DNA of 64,000 nucleotides from NCBI RefSeq assembly GCF_008806385.1, contig NZ_VZZK01000023.1, positions 40,084 to 104,083 of the forward strand, in the 5' to 3' direction. The stretch's first letter is position 1, and every line of letters begins with the position of its first letter. A model generated the notes under the pieces. It was not told where the DNA came from. It saw only the letters and a program-made list of their open reading frames with translations, and did not search any database. This DNA comes from Methylobacterium soli. GTDB taxonomy: Bacteria; Pseudomonadota; Alphaproteobacteria; Rhizobiales; Beijerinckiaceae. Positions 17,182 to 26,979 of the stretch are shown in pieces. The position numbers and the translations under genes are program-made.

Positions 17182-18237
17182 TTGCAATCATCTGGCAAAT
17201 CAGCGGCACCAACCGCGCCAAACCTGTTCAAGTATGCCACGAAGGAACTATCACAGGACGCATTCTTCTGCTGGCTTTTAGCATGGGCCGATGATGCGTA
17301 CGGCGACTCGGATGTCGCCCTGCACGGGATCGGGCGCGGGTTCGTGGACATGCTGCTCGCCGAGCACGACCTCGCGATGGACGGGCGAACCCGCGTCGTC
17401 GTCCACCGGCAGTACAACTACGTCGACATCCTCGTCGAGGTGGGCGACGATCTAGTCCTACTGATCGAGGACAAGGTTCACGCCGGCATCCACGGCGATC
17501 AGCTCACGCGGTACAAGGAGCGCGTTGCTGAGACGTTTCCCGGACGGCGCATCGCGCCCGTGTTCCTCAAGACGGGCGACCAAGCGCGATACGACAAGGT
17601 CGTCGAGGCCGGGTTCAAGCGGGTCGGCCGGGAAAGGCTCCTGGGCTTTCTTCGCCCGGCCTGCGCCGCGAGCAGTCATCCAATTCTCCAAGACTTCGTC
17701 GCCGTGCTTGAAGAGATGGAGGCGGCAGTGCAGGCCTTTCGGTCTGCCCCCCCCGCCGACTGGGATGGGTCATGGCCGTGGATAGGTCTGTACATCAGTC
17801 TGCAAGCGGAGTTTGCTGACCTCAATTGGCAATACACCCCGAATCCAAGCGGGGGTTTTCTCGCTGCTTGGTGGCACGGACGGTCCTGGACGAACCCGCA
17901 GACGGGCCGTGCATACGACGTGTATCTCCAGATCGAGCAGGGGCCGCTGTGCTTCAAGATCGCGGTCGAGGATGGACCGGATAAGGTTGGCCCGCGCGAT
18001 GCGTGGCGCTCGACGCTGACCGATACGGCGAAGCGCAGTGAGCAGACGCTTCGGCCGCCGCGACGCATTGCTTCTGGGACCTGGATGACGGTGGCGCGGC
18101 TCGAACGGGACGATTGGATGAAGGTCGGCGCCGACGGCCTGCTCGACCTCGACGCTACGGTGATCTGCCTGAGAGCCGCTATGGGACTCGTGGACGAGGG
18201 CGTTCAAGCTGTGAAACACGCGCACGCTGAATCTTGA
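17182..18237 (+). CDS. PD-(D/E)XK nuclease superfamily protein (PDDEXK_4 type)
   Basis: A 351-residue cytoplasmic protein. The start NLFKYATKELSQDAFFCWLLAWADD (14-38) is the hallmark opening of the PDDEXK_4 family, and the nuclease core follows as VDILVEV (D82) and LLIEDKVHAGIHGDQLTRYK with E96-D97-K98 as the catalytic ExK. The C-terminal half has a WxxW-rich region (WDGSWPWIGLYISL) typical of the same family. Members are found in phage-defence and mobile contexts and are predicted DNases; the target is unknown. The apparent start is TTG at 17182, directly before the conserved region. Confidence 0.8.
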   Translation: MQSSGKSAAPTAPNLFKYATKELSQDAFFCWLLAWADDAYGDSDVALHGIGRGFVDMLLAEHDLAMDGRTRVVVHRQYNYVDILVEVGDDLVLLIEDKVHAGIHGDQLTRYKERVAETFPGRRIAPVFLKTGDQARYDKVVEAGFKRVGRERLLGFLRPACAASSHPILQDFVAVLEEMEAAVQAFRSAPPADWDGSWPWIGLYISLQAEFADLNWQYTPNPSGGFLAAWWHGRSWTNPQTGRAYDVYLQIEQGPLCFKIAVEDGPDKVGPRDAWRSTLTDTAKRSEQTLRPPRRIASGTWMTVARLERDDWMKVGADGLLDLDATVICLRAAMGLVDEGVQAVKHAHAES

Positions 18238-18280
18238 TCCGTATCGCGGACATCCTCGGGCCGCGACGAGCGAATCACGG

Positions 18281-19318
18281 TCACGTCGATGCCCCCGAAC
18301 GGCTGCCCATATCGTCATAGCGGCGAACTAGCTCGCGCAACCCCGGCGATGGGCGCCCGTAGCTCACAACGGTGACGTCAAGGTCGCAGTCACTGGCCAG
18401 CCGCAGCGCCCGCAGCATGGCAGTGTCGATCCAGTCGTCCGCGTTGCCGAAAGCGCCCCCACCGAGCCGCGTGAGCAGTACGCGGTTCGAGGCACCCCGC
18501 GCTGCGTTCAGGAGGCCGGCCAGCAGCGTTCCCTCGTAGGCCGCCTCCAGCACGAGGCGGGCGAACGGCGCCCAACTTGCTGCCGGCAGGCGCGCGTAGG
18601 CGACCGGTAGCGCCGAGCAGAAGATCTGGCTGACCAGCGGTCGTGGCGCCGGCCCGTCGGTGACCTCGACGTCCGTGTGAAGGCCGAGCCGCAGCAGGCC
18701 GCGCAGGTCGTCGAGGGTGTCCTCGTCCGCCGTGCTTAGGTGCTCGGCGATGGCCGCAAGACCCGCCCGCGTCGGCAGCGCGTAGCCGTTGCGCATCGTC
18801 CACAGCGCCGTCTGGTCGACGTGGAGACACTCCGCTAGGGCGTCCCCCAGATCGGCAAGGCCATCGAGCTGCTGCTCGGCCGTCTGGCCGAATCCGCCGT
18901 TTACGGGGACGAGGTAGTTCCGGTAGATCGTGGCAGCACCCGCCGCCATGGCGCAGGCCGGCCCTTGTGTATGGTCATGCGCGTAGGCGGCGACGCCATC
19001 CTCCGGCGTCACGTTGGGCCCGACCATCTCAAGCATGTTGAACTGCGAAGCAACCTGAAACAGCGCGCCGCGGTTCTCCGGCGTCTGGTGCAGGGCGCGC
19101 ACGTCGCCCTCGACGATGGACAGCCGCAGCCGGCCCGGATGGTGCACGGCCGCTGCGGCGGCGCGCAGTTCCGCCAAGGACGGCAGAGTCAGCGCCCCAA
19201 CCTCGAAGCTCTCGCCCGTGGCGGGCCGGACGAGGCGGCCATCGACCATGCGCAGTTGCGCCTTCGTGCGCGTGTAGGTCGTCTCGCGGAATCCCGTCAG
19301 TCGCTCGAACCAGTCCAT
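18281..19318 (-). CDS. Macro-domain-like conserved protein
   Basis: A 345-residue protein convergent with the PDDEXK_4 gene. Key stretches are ALFQVASQFNMLEMVGPNVT, AYAHDHTQGPACAMAAGAAT with IYRNYLVPVN, and near the C-terminus RVLLTRLGGGAFGNADDWI. The FNMLE and GGGAFGN elements resemble the ligand loops of macro/PARG-type ADP-ribose-binding folds, so a role with ADP-ribose or another NAD-derived nucleotide is possible. That assignment comes from motif resemblance only. ATG 19318 has GAGGAG six bases upstream and is preferred over the ATG at 19354. Confidence 0.55.
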   Translation of the reverse strand: MDWFERLTGFRETTYTRTKAQLRMVDGRLVRPATGESFEVGALTLPSLAELRAAAAAVHHPGRLRLSIVEGDVRALHQTPENRGALFQVASQFNMLEMVGPNVTPEDGVAAYAHDHTQGPACAMAAGAATIYRNYLVPVNGGFGQTAEQQLDGLADLGDALAECLHVDQTALWTMRNGYALPTRAGLAAIAEHLSTADEDTLDDLRGLLRLGLHTDVEVTDGPAPRPLVSQIFCSALPVAYARLPAASWAPFARLVLEAAYEGTLLAGLLNAARGASNRVLLTRLGGGAFGNADDWIDTAMLRALRLASDCDLDVTVVSYGRPSPGLRELVRRYDDMGSRSGAST

Positions 19319-19677
19319 GGCGCGCTCCTCGTGCTCGATTAGATTTTTTTGCATTCAACGGTCACGGTTTGTCCCTCCGACCTCAGAACGGACGGACCTC
19401 GATCAAATCATCGCAGAACGAGTTATTGCACCGTGATCGTCACCAGCCCGCGCTGAACAGGCGCGACCGTGGCGAGGTCAGCTCCGCTGGAGATGTACGT
19501 CCGTGCATGAGGTCGAGCGGCTTGCCCCCCGAGCACACTTGGTCCATCGCGTTCGCTGAATCCATCACCTGACGACGCACTTCCATCCGCAGCATCGCAC
19601 TTGATCGTACCGTATGGCAGCATCGAGAGCTGAGTTTGTAGCCGGGAAGGGCATACCCCTGCGAACGCGTCCTTCTT
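19319..19677. other. Gap without a supported gene
   Basis: No coding frame with family signal on either strand. It contains the leader of the macro-like gene at its left edge and lies downstream of the 207-aa gene at its right edge. Confidence 0.4.
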
Positions 19678-20301
19678 CTATCCGCGATCAAACACCCGAG
19701 ACTGCCACGGCTGGGACGCTCGGCGCGGTGTGAAGCGAACCTCGCTGCGAGACCGGGGCAGCAGGAGCATGTCGTCGAACTCGGCTCGGCCCCGCTCCAG
19801 CGTCTTGAGATTGTACTTGTGTACGTACGGGAGATCATCCGTGATGAGGGTGGCGTACAGTGACTCCAGCGCCGATCCCGGCCGGCAGTAGCGAGCCGAG
19901 TTGTGTGTCAAGTGCTGATCGAGTCCCTCGGTGAGCCGGCTGCCCGGCGGCATTACGGCCACCCCTTGAAGGTGGAGCCCGCCATTGGGCACCAGCGAGC
20001 GCACACTGACCTTCGCACGTTTGGCCACCGGCAAGTCGGGGGCGAGGATCCAGCGGGGCTGCCGGTCCCAGTAAGCCTCCGCCCGGGGATTCCGCCACAC
20101 GCGAGTAGCCAGCCAATCGTAAGCTCGGGTTGCCTCCCGGTGCATCTGGGCGAGAACCGCCTCACGGCGGCCGCCGCTCAAGTGGTGAAACTTCAGGACC
20201 AGCAGGTAGGGGGTCCAGTCCGCCTCTACGAGGTCGATGGCTATCTGTCCCCACCCTTGGGTGAGTTGATTGATCTGATTACTGAAGCTCAGGTTTTCCA
20301 T
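19678..20301 (-). CDS. Hypothetical protein of unknown function
   Basis: A 207-residue protein (MENLSFSNQINQLTQGWGQI...). It contains LVEADWTPYLLVLKFHHLSG, a HREATRAYDWLATRVWRNP helix, APDLPVAKRAKVSVRSLVPN and NGGLHLQGVAVMPPGSRL, then a basic tail with FTPRRAS. The composition is that of a soluble, possibly nucleic-acid-binding protein, and the surroundings are plasmid-like, but I do not know the family. The frame opens at 20385. ATG 20301, with GAGGGAG about 9 bases upstream, is favoured; ATG 20319 is an alternative. Confidence 0.55.
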   Translation of the reverse strand: MENLSFSNQINQLTQGWGQIAIDLVEADWTPYLLVLKFHHLSGGRREAVLAQMHREATRAYDWLATRVWRNPRAEAYWDRQPRWILAPDLPVAKRAKVSVRSLVPNGGLHLQGVAVMPPGSRLTEGLDQHLTHNSARYCRPGSALESLYATLITDDLPYVHKYNLKTLERGRAEFDDMLLLPRSRSEVRFTPRRASQPWQSRVFDRG

Positions 20302-20414
20302 GGTGGTTTGCTCCCTCATTTGACTCTTTTGTTGCTGTAGGCTGCTGCTTGGTGTTTTCCTGGTTCTCTTGTGTCCCGTGCTCAATTGGCTCTATTTCGA
20401 CACAGTTGTTCATA

Positions 20415-20434
20415 TGCATGTCTGCCGACATGCA
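20415..20434. repeat. Perfect 8-bp inverted repeat TGCATGTC-tgcc-GACATGCA
   Basis: A clean dyad lying about 115 bases upstream of the 207-aa gene (minus strand), in the AT-rich interval between it and the SHOCT gene. It could be an operator for a dimeric regulator. No T-tract, so not a terminator. Confidence 0.4.
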
Positions 20435-20566
20435 ATTCTGCGCGGGCGAACCGCGCGCCGCCTTGTGGGATCTTCCAAGCAAGCGCGACCGTACTCAAAT
20501 TAGTATTTTACCGATATGCATTTTTCTTGATTTGGGCACAGCAGTTCGGATACTGCAGCAGGCGCC

Positions 20567-21004
20567 CTACAAACCGTTGACTTTGACGAAAAGGTTGCCG
20601 CCTCGCTGGTACAATCGCCAGTTGATGCCGCGCTCGCCCGCATTCAGCGTGGCAATGGCCATGCAATATCGCTCGTTCGTTCTCGCGTCGTAGCTCAGCT
20701 GCTCAACCTCATCGAGGGAGAGCAGCTTCATGTTCATGAGCCGGGCATTCGGTCCCTGCTCAATGGCTTGCCGAACAAGTTCGCGGGTTGTGGACGCATC
20801 GCAAGTCGGAAAGCCAGCTTCCCCACGCGGCAGAATTAACCAGAGCAGAAACAGAGCGGCGAGGATTTTCCAGCCCCAGCGTTGCCAGCGCGGTCTGAGC
20901 CGGCGCGCATTCAGCAACTGGCGCTTCTGTGTTTCATACTCAGCTTCGGTGATGTGGCCCTGTTGATGCAGCTCGGCCAGCTTTGTGAGACGATCCGTAT
21001 CCAT
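20567..21004 (-). CDS. SHOCT-domain membrane-anchored protein
   Basis: A 145-residue protein. The N-terminus MDTDRLTKLAELHQQGHITE followed by AEYETQKRQLL is a SHOCT motif (short C-terminal-type oligomerisation helix, here at the front). After a basic stretch comes one membrane span, WKILAALFLLWLILP (about 45-59), and a periplasmic domain with a pair of cysteines (FPTCDAS, ERYCMAIA) that could form a disulfide. The topology is cytoplasmic SHOCT plus exported globular tail. Function unknown; found often on mobile DNA. Confidence 0.65.
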   Translation of the reverse strand: MDTDRLTKLAELHQQGHITEAEYETQKRQLLNARRLRPRWQRWGWKILAALFLLWLILPRGEAGFPTCDASTTRELVRQAIEQGPNARLMNMKLLSLDEVEQLSYDARTNERYCMAIATLNAGERGINWRLYQRGGNLFVKVNGL

Positions 21005-21101
21005 AATAGGCAGCTCTCTATTGAGCGTGCTGGCGCAGCCTCTCGCGGCGCGACCGGCACGATGAGGGAAATCAAGAGGCGGAAGGGCGCTACGACTGGC
21101 G

Positions 21102-21437
21102 TCAGTACTCGTGCGCCAACATGACGGTCAGTACTCGCGCCGTGACGCTGCTGTCGGCCGGGTCCGGCGAGGCGCGGGCGAGTGCCCGGTCGAAGTAGTC
21201 AATCTTGAAGAACACGCATTTGCCAGCGGCTTCGAGCGCGCCGAAATCGTGCTCACCGTGGGGATCGTTGTCGCTGTTGAAGTCGTCGAACGCAGCGATA
21301 GCGGACAGAATGGCCTGCTGACGTTCACGGCCGAGCGCGACGATGCCGGCGCTGAGCATGAGGGTACCACCCGAAAGGGAGCGGCGCAGGATGTCGTTGA
21401 GCGCGCGAACGCGGCCCACATCGATGATGTCGGACAT
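21102..21437 (-). CDS. DUF3768 protein
   Basis: A 111-residue protein with the full DUF3768 pattern: VRALNDILRRS, GGTLMLSAGIVAL, FDDFNSDNDPHGEHDFGALE, KIDYFDRALA and finally ARVLTVMLAHEY at the C-terminus. The family is restricted mainly to alphaproteobacterial plasmids and islands, and its role is unknown. It lies between the SHOCT gene and the Tudor-like gene, all on the minus strand with gaps of about 100 bases. Confidence 0.85.
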   Translation of the reverse strand: MSDIIDVGRVRALNDILRRSLSGGTLMLSAGIVALGRERQQAILSAIAAFDDFNSDNDPHGEHDFGALEAAGKCVFFKIDYFDRALARASPDPADSSVTARVLTVMLAHEY

Positions 21438-21551
21438 GAGGACCTCGGAATCGAACGGAGAGGGGTAAGGGCCGGCGCTCGGCAGCGTGTTGCCTGCCGC
21501 TGAGGCGCCTGAGCCGATTGTGCGCTCCAGCCCAGGCGCTGCGTGCGCCGG

Positions 21552-22307
21552 CTACGCTTGGTTGGGCGGCAGCAGGGCGAGTTCGCCGGCTTTCCGTAGG
21601 AGGGTGGGCTCAGCGGGGTAATCGCGCCAGCGCAGTGAGTACACGCTGCCGTTGATGCCGATCACCTCCGCCTCCCACCAGCCCTCGGCCGGGGCCTCCA
21701 TCGCAAGCACGAAGCTGCCAAGGCCAATCTCGTCGCGGTCTTTGGGCAGTGGGCTGCCGACGAAACGCCGGTCCGCGGGACGATTGCCGCCCGCAGCAGC
21801 TGCAACACTTGACTTGGCGCTGTCAGATTGAGCGTCAGCCCCATTGTGCAGCGTGCTTGCCTGGTGCGATGGGGGCAGAGGGGTACTCGGCACAACAGCT
21901 TGCGCTGGCTCGGTCTCGCTAGGCTGTTCACGCCTGGGAGTTTGGTCGGAAGAGGGGTTGGAAGAGGGGGTGTCTCCCTCAGCGACGCTGAGACCGGCAG
22001 TGCCGCCAGCAATCTCCACGAGGCGGCCGTAGACCTCCTTCCGCACATAGGGGGCGAACGCTCGGCCGTTGGCGAATACGCGGCCACGGGCGAGTTGGCT
22101 TGCGAAAGCTCGATGCTCGTTGGCGACGAGCCTCAGCGTGCGCATCTTCATCAGGGCCGCGGCTGCGGTTGCTGCTTCGACTTGGCTAACGGTGAAGGCG
22201 GCCGCTCGTGGCTTACCGGCCTCATCGCGCCCGAATAGGACGAGGACGGGCAACTGCGGCTGCAGCGGTGTCTCGGCTACGCGAGCCGGGAGATTGCGTC
22301 GGGTCAT
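21552..22307 (-). CDS. Hypothetical protein with Tudor/SH3-like C-terminus
   Basis: A 251-residue protein in three parts: a basic N-terminal domain with a FTVSQVEAATAAAALMKMRT helix, a low-complexity Ser/Pro/Gln linker (about 105-175), and a C-terminal GWWEAEVIGINGSVYSLRWR...PTLLRKAGELALLPP, which reads like a small Tudor/SH3-type beta barrel. Such modules bind proteins or nucleic acids. AGGAG stands 8 bases before the ATG, and a perfect hairpin lies 22 bases upstream of the start in the leader. Function unknown. Confidence 0.6.
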   Translation of the reverse strand: MTRRNLPARVAETPLQPQLPVLVLFGRDEAGKPRAAAFTVSQVEAATAAAALMKMRTLRLVANEHRAFASQLARGRVFANGRAFAPYVRKEVYGRLVEIAGGTAGLSVAEGDTPSSNPSSDQTPRREQPSETEPAQAVVPSTPLPPSHQASTLHNGADAQSDSAKSSVAAAAGGNRPADRRFVGSPLPKDRDEIGLGSFVLAMEAPAEGWWEAEVIGINGSVYSLRWRDYPAEPTLLRKAGELALLPPNQA

Positions 22308-22328
22308 CGGAGTGCTCCTGAAATGACG

Positions 22329-22351
22329 AAGGCCCCCATCGTGGGGGCCTT
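22329..22351. terminator. Strong hairpin AAGGCCCCCA-tcg-TGGGGGCCTT
   Basis: A 10-bp perfect stem with a three-base loop, followed by TTGC on the plus strand. By structure it is a rho-independent-type hairpin. It lies in the 5' leader of the Tudor-like gene on the minus strand, and no plus-strand gene ends just before it. It may isolate that gene from upstream transcription or be an attenuator. Confidence 0.5.
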
Positions 22352-22582
22352 TGCGGAGAGGTTCGCGAGGAGCTTTGGACTATCTGGCTGTGCTGGCAGC
22401 CCGTGCCGCACTTGGTATTCACATTGGCGCACAGCCAAGCTCCTCGTCGCGCGTCAGCCGGCGCCGCTGCGGCGCACCGGTTCACCGGCCGACGTACGAA
22501 GCATCACAGAAAACAGCAGCAACGTCAAGATTATAGTCCTATAGAGAAATACTGACGCGGTTGAACGCTCCTGAACCTTCTC

Positions 22583-22891
22583 GTGAACAGCAGAATCATC
22601 AATGAAAGAAGCCTCGAATTTGAGTCCGTGGCCACCTCTTTGTTGTTCGAACTGATCAGCGCCCGCTACGAACGCTGCTCCCTGATGATCACGGCAAATC
22701 AGCCGTTTGGCGAATGGGGGCGGATCTTCCCCGACCCAGCCATGACGCTCGCCGCCGTCGATCGGCTGGTGCACCACGCAACGATCTTCGAGATGAACGT
22801 CGAGAGCTAACGGCGTCGCACCGCTCTCGACCGGAAGCGCGGTCCCGGCCGACCACCGACGCGCGCGACAATCAAAACCGCTGATGCGTGA
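22583..22891 (+). pseudogene. istB: IS21-family istB remnant (C-terminal part)
   Basis: From about 22607 the frame reads LEFESVATSLLFELISARYE, SLMITANQPFGEWGRIFPDP and AMTLAAVDRLVHHATIFEMN, the C-terminal part of the IS21 transposition helper ATPase IstB. The tyrosine expected after NVES is replaced by TAA (22808-22810), yet in the same frame homology continues as RRRTALDRKRGPGRPPTRAT to TGA at 22891. The ATPase core and istA are absent. It is therefore a truncated and nonsense-mutated scar marking the left side of the defence segment. Confidence 0.88.
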
Positions 22892-23478
22892 CGCGCCGCG
22901 ACATGAACCCTACCCAGCACCACCCTGCGCTGGTCGATCGACCAGCTCATCATTATCGGGCCGCGACACCGGTCTCTCATCCTGATTGTCGCTGGAACCT
23001 CATCCAGATCGTCGCGCTACAGCGGACGCAGAGAGTTATCTAATCCATCGCGCTTTAACTGCCGACACCGGCCATGAGGCATCTAAAACCATAGCTTCTA
23101 TCCAGCAGCCAGACCTCCGTCCCAAAACAACCGATGGTTGCATTCTGGGTATTATTTTCACTATGCGTTGAGTTGTTGTTTTGACGGGTCAGGTGCAAAA
23201 TATCCGATAGTGCATCCGATTGCGGCATTTTCCTTAATATAAAGCGCATCTTTGCCGTAAGTCGCCTGGGATATAAGTAATACTCCCTGTGTACTACCGT
23301 AGTTAAATAGTTATATAAACTACAGTCCGCGCTGGCGAAAATGTGAAATAAGTCCCGAGTGGCGCGCGTGATGCATAGGGAGCACGTTCCGAGCTAATAG
23401 CGCCTGCAACCTTGACATGTACCGGCCTCCCTGGTCTCTCGTTGAGCAAGAAACGAACAAAGGACATCGAGAAAGCTC
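22892..23478 (+). promoter_or_regulatory. Leader of the Druantia-like operon; AT-rich, no gene
   Basis: After the istB scar the sequence becomes AT-rich between 23040 and 23340, quite unlike its surroundings, and has no plausible gene. It is the only space for a promoter in front of the co-transcribed genes beginning at 23479. I cannot single out a specific -35/-10 pair. Confidence 0.4.
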
Positions 23479-26400
23479 ATGGGGGAGACGCTTAGCGCGG
23501 CGGCTGCGCGCATCCAAGCCGCTAGCGGCGACCTCGAAGTTCTCACCGCCATTGATGCCGATCTGCGCGAGAGGCCAGAGCCAGAAGCAAGACGGCTTAG
23601 AATTCAGATCGCGGCTCTAAAACTCGCCGCGAAGAATGGCAAACATCCGTCCGCTAGGCGTGGCACTGCGGTGCAGCTTCCAGCGAGCTCATCCCAATCT
23701 CCTCGTCGGCCGGCCTCTCGCGGTCCGTGGCAAGCCCTGCTCGCCCAGTGGGGATTGGAAAAGCCAGATCAGCGCCCGCTCCATCGTTATCGACTCAGCG
23801 ACGTAGGGTATGCTGATCTCCTAGCAATCTTGCGAAAGCGCGGATTCCAAGGGTTCTCGGACGCGGCTCCGGAAACAGCAGCCTTGTTCGTGCTGTGGGC
23901 CGCGCACTGGTTTCAACGTGACTATCGCGGCGGGCAGCGGAAATGGGAGGACTTGCGTGACGCCCTCGCACTGCCGCTGGAAGGTAACGAGGCTCGACGT
24001 CTCACCAAATTTGGTCTCCAGATTTGGGGGCGCCCTGCCGTAAGAAACGAGGCTGCCCATCAATGGCTGCGGACGCTCGCAGTCGAAGGCGGCTTTCCCG
24101 CAGGCGCGCTCGCCGAGGCTGAGGGGTGGGTGGGACGGTACCTTGCCCGCGTGGTAGGCGCTCTGCTCACGGAGGAGACACTCACGCCAGAGGCGGCTTT
24201 CGCGGCCGCCGAGGCTCAGGGCCGAGAAGCTGCAGGAGCTTACCGCCAGGAGATTTTCTACGCAGTTGCCGCGGATTTAGCGATGGCCGTTGTCCGGCTC
24301 CGGCACAGCGTTGAAGCCGATGAACGCGCCCGTGGGATGCCAGTGAGTGCATGGCTTGACGCTACGAGCCCGGGCTGGCGAGACGATCTGCCAATTACAG
24401 CGGGATCCCGTGCGGCAGCACAGCTTGTCGATGGCTTGATGCGTGCAGAGGCGCTGACGGTTGCACGAGGCGGCTTGGTCGGATGTGAACGCCAGCTCCG
24501 CCGACATTCCGGTTTTTGGCGACAAGCTGTGAAGCTTGGCCTCGATGGTCACGTAAGCCGCGACTTCGCCGCACGATTCGGTGGACAGACAAAGCGGCTA
24601 CGCGCCTACCCGGCCGGGCTCTTCGCGCGCTATACTGCAGGTGAGTTGGCCCTCTTCGAACCACCGGGCGACGACGAAGCGGGTTGGCGCATCAGGCCAT
24701 CGCGAACGAACTCAGTCGTGATCGGCGTTCCGTTCACGACGCCGATCGAGACAGAGATCCGACAGGATGGGTCTCCCGTTGTCCAGACTCGATGGCCAGG
24801 TGGCGAGGCTGTGCGAAGTGATCTCCGCGTTTTCGAGATCACGGCACACGCTGGCAGCGACGAGTGCACCCTTACTCTGATTGGCACAGGAACTGGTGCG
24901 TATCGTCCCGACGCGGTTGCTCTTTCTGTTCCTAAAGGCTGGAGCGTTACTGGTCACGCGGACGACGCAAGCGTCGCACGGTGGGATGGCGAGACCGATG
25001 ACGGCCGGCTGCTGTGGCGCCTCGTCGGTAGAGGCATCGTGCGGGCCCCCGACGGTGACGTCTACTGCATCACGACCGGCCAAAGCGGAACCCGGCGTGA
25101 CCAACTCAGTCTGAGTGGCGCACGCCCTGTTGGGATCGAAAGCGAAGAAGTGGATGTCGAGCTGTTTGCTGGCGCACCGACGGTTCACGTCCGCGAGGGG
25201 ACGAAGGCACGAGCGCCGACATCGAACGAGATCCGATGGCGGCCGGCCGGGGAGCGGGCTTGGCGCCCTCTTCGAGGCGGGTTGAGCGAAGGACGGATCG
25301 AGCTCGCCTGGCGCGAGCCAGAGACCGGCTTCATGCGTGACCGCCGCCGCCTGTTCATTTTGGCGGCCGGAGCCACATTGAAACACCGACGTGAAGGTGA
25401 CGCCGTCGTTTATCGGCCGGAAGATTTCAATTTAGCCACACTGACGGCTGATGACGAGGACCTCACGCTTGAGCGGCGCGACGAGATCTTCGTCGCTCGC
25501 TTTCACCAGCGCCCCGCCCGACGTGCGCGGCTCAAGATTGGCATAGGCGAAAGCCGCCCACTAGCGGTCAGCGCCCCCTTCCCGCTCGGATCGGGAATTG
25601 CACAATGGTCCGGCACCCAGATTCGTGGCGGCAGAAGTACGAATGCACCCCGGCTAACTCTCGACGAACTTCGGGAATGTGTCGCCTTTGGAGAGGGTGA
25701 GCAGGTACTCCATGCCCGCCTGCTGAATCGACAGGGACAGTCGTTACCCGGAGGCGCCGTGCGCTGGGCGTTTAGGGACGAACTTCCGCTGCATGGTGTT
25801 GCCGACGACCTCGCAGCCTTGCTGCTGCCTTTCGCCGACATCGATGTGTCGGCTGACCTCAGCTTCCAATACGGCGTGGATCACTGGCGCGTCCGCCAGT
25901 TTGAAATCGATCAGGTCTCTCGAAGTGGACTGCTCGTTCCTATCGAGGGGGTATGGACCGACGAAAATCTATCGCTCTATGGCCGCCCCGTGACTGACCC
26001 ATCGACCGAACGACTACTCGGGCAGAGTACACCACTCGACCGGTTCAATCGCCGTCCGCCAAAGATCCCAGAGGATCTGACGGGCACGTGGCTTCTCTAT
26101 CTTCGACGCGGTGAGTCCGTCGTTGCGCGCCCCTCGGTGGCCTCGTTTGGGCCAAGCGAGACCGCATCGGCAGCGGGACTGGCTGCCGCTGCGGCGACCC
26201 CCGACTTCAGAGCGCGCGAAGGCATCATCCTGGCTCGGATGGCCGACATCGCGGCGGGCTATCCCGACACAGCGGCCGACGTCCAATGGCTGGCAACCCT
26301 ATGCGCTAGCTTGCGCGGCCTCCCGCCGGCAAGTCTCGATCCACTACGGCTGCTTGCCACGCGACCGGGCGCAGCAGCCCGCGTGGCGCTCCGGGCAGCC

Positions 26401-26979
26401 GAGACCGAGCGAGAGGCTGTCTTTGCCCTAGCAGACGGCCTTTCCTTTACCTGGTGCATGGTGCCTTGGCACGCTTGGGCGAGAGCTGCCGATCTCGAAC
26501 GTGCGGCCATTCAAACCAAGCTTGAGGAAGCTCTCCCTCAAGGTGCGGCTGACCTTGCCCGTAGCATCGTCGAAGATGCAGCCATCAAGATCGCCAAGGT
26601 AGAACCACTCCTACGCTGGCCGCTACTGGCGGCTGGGCTCCTAGCGCCACAGCATTTGGACACAAGGCCGCGCCTGCTCGATGCCGCGCAAGATCACATT
26701 CGTCGATATGGCGACCGCGTGAACGAGCAGGGTACACGCGAAAGCCTGTTCCGTACGGAACTCGGAAGCAGCTTGCTGCCGGATTTCACCCGCTTCGACA
26801 CCACCCATCTCGAAAGCTTGGACGCACCCTGCGCCGCCGCCGCGGTCGCGGCCGGAAAAGCGGAGCTCGCTTCTCCGGCCATCCGCCGTATCAAGAGCGC
26901 CCTTCGTGCCGACCCGATTTACTTCAATGAGGCATTCGACGCTCATTTCGTTGAATTACACAGAAACGAACATAAGTAA
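23479..26979 (+). CDS. druH: DruH-like protein of a Druantia type III system
   Basis: A 1166-residue protein without a catalytic motif I can see. The assignment rests on size, lack of known domains and exact coupling to a DruE-type helicase: its TAA shares a base with the next ATG (TAATG at 26977-26981). An Arg/Ser-rich linker around residues 60-75 is followed by TRYRLSDVGY-like segments, helical repeats and a beta-rich centre. In Druantia type III, a large DruH precedes DruE and both are needed for anti-phage activity; the molecular role of DruH is not known. The ATG at 23479 follows GAGAAAG. Confidence 0.68.
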   Translation: MGETLSAAAARIQAASGDLEVLTAIDADLRERPEPEARRLRIQIAALKLAAKNGKHPSARRGTAVQLPASSSQSPRRPASRGPWQALLAQWGLEKPDQRPLHRYRLSDVGYADLLAILRKRGFQGFSDAAPETAALFVLWAAHWFQRDYRGGQRKWEDLRDALALPLEGNEARRLTKFGLQIWGRPAVRNEAAHQWLRTLAVEGGFPAGALAEAEGWVGRYLARVVGALLTEETLTPEAAFAAAEAQGREAAGAYRQEIFYAVAADLAMAVVRLRHSVEADERARGMPVSAWLDATSPGWRDDLPITAGSRAAAQLVDGLMRAEALTVARGGLVGCERQLRRHSGFWRQAVKLGLDGHVSRDFAARFGGQTKRLRAYPAGLFARYTAGELALFEPPGDDEAGWRIRPSRTNSVVIGVPFTTPIETEIRQDGSPVVQTRWPGGEAVRSDLRVFEITAHAGSDECTLTLIGTGTGAYRPDAVALSVPKGWSVTGHADDASVARWDGETDDGRLLWRLVGRGIVRAPDGDVYCITTGQSGTRRDQLSLSGARPVGIESEEVDVELFAGAPTVHVREGTKARAPTSNEIRWRPAGERAWRPLRGGLSEGRIELAWREPETGFMRDRRRLFILAAGATLKHRREGDAVVYRPEDFNLATLTADDEDLTLERRDEIFVARFHQRPARRARLKIGIGESRPLAVSAPFPLGSGIAQWSGTQIRGGRSTNAPRLTLDELRECVAFGEGEQVLHARLLNRQGQSLPGGAVRWAFRDELPLHGVADDLAALLLPFADIDVSADLSFQYGVDHWRVRQFEIDQVSRSGLLVPIEGVWTDENLSLYGRPVTDPSTERLLGQSTPLDRFNRRPPKIPEDLTGTWLLYLRRGESVVARPSVASFGPSETASAAGLAAAAATPDFRAREGIILARMADIAAGYPDTAADVQWLATLCASLRGLPPASLDPLRLLATRPGAAARVALRAAETEREAVFALADGLSFTWCMVPWHAWARAADLERAAIQTKLEEALPQGAADLARSIVEDAAIKIAKVEPLLRWPLLAAGLLAPQHLDTRPRLLDAAQDHIRRYGDRVNEQGTRESLFRTELGSSLLPDFTRFDTTHLESLDAPCAAAAVAAGKAELASPAIRRIKSALRADPIYFNEAFDAHFVELHRNEHK

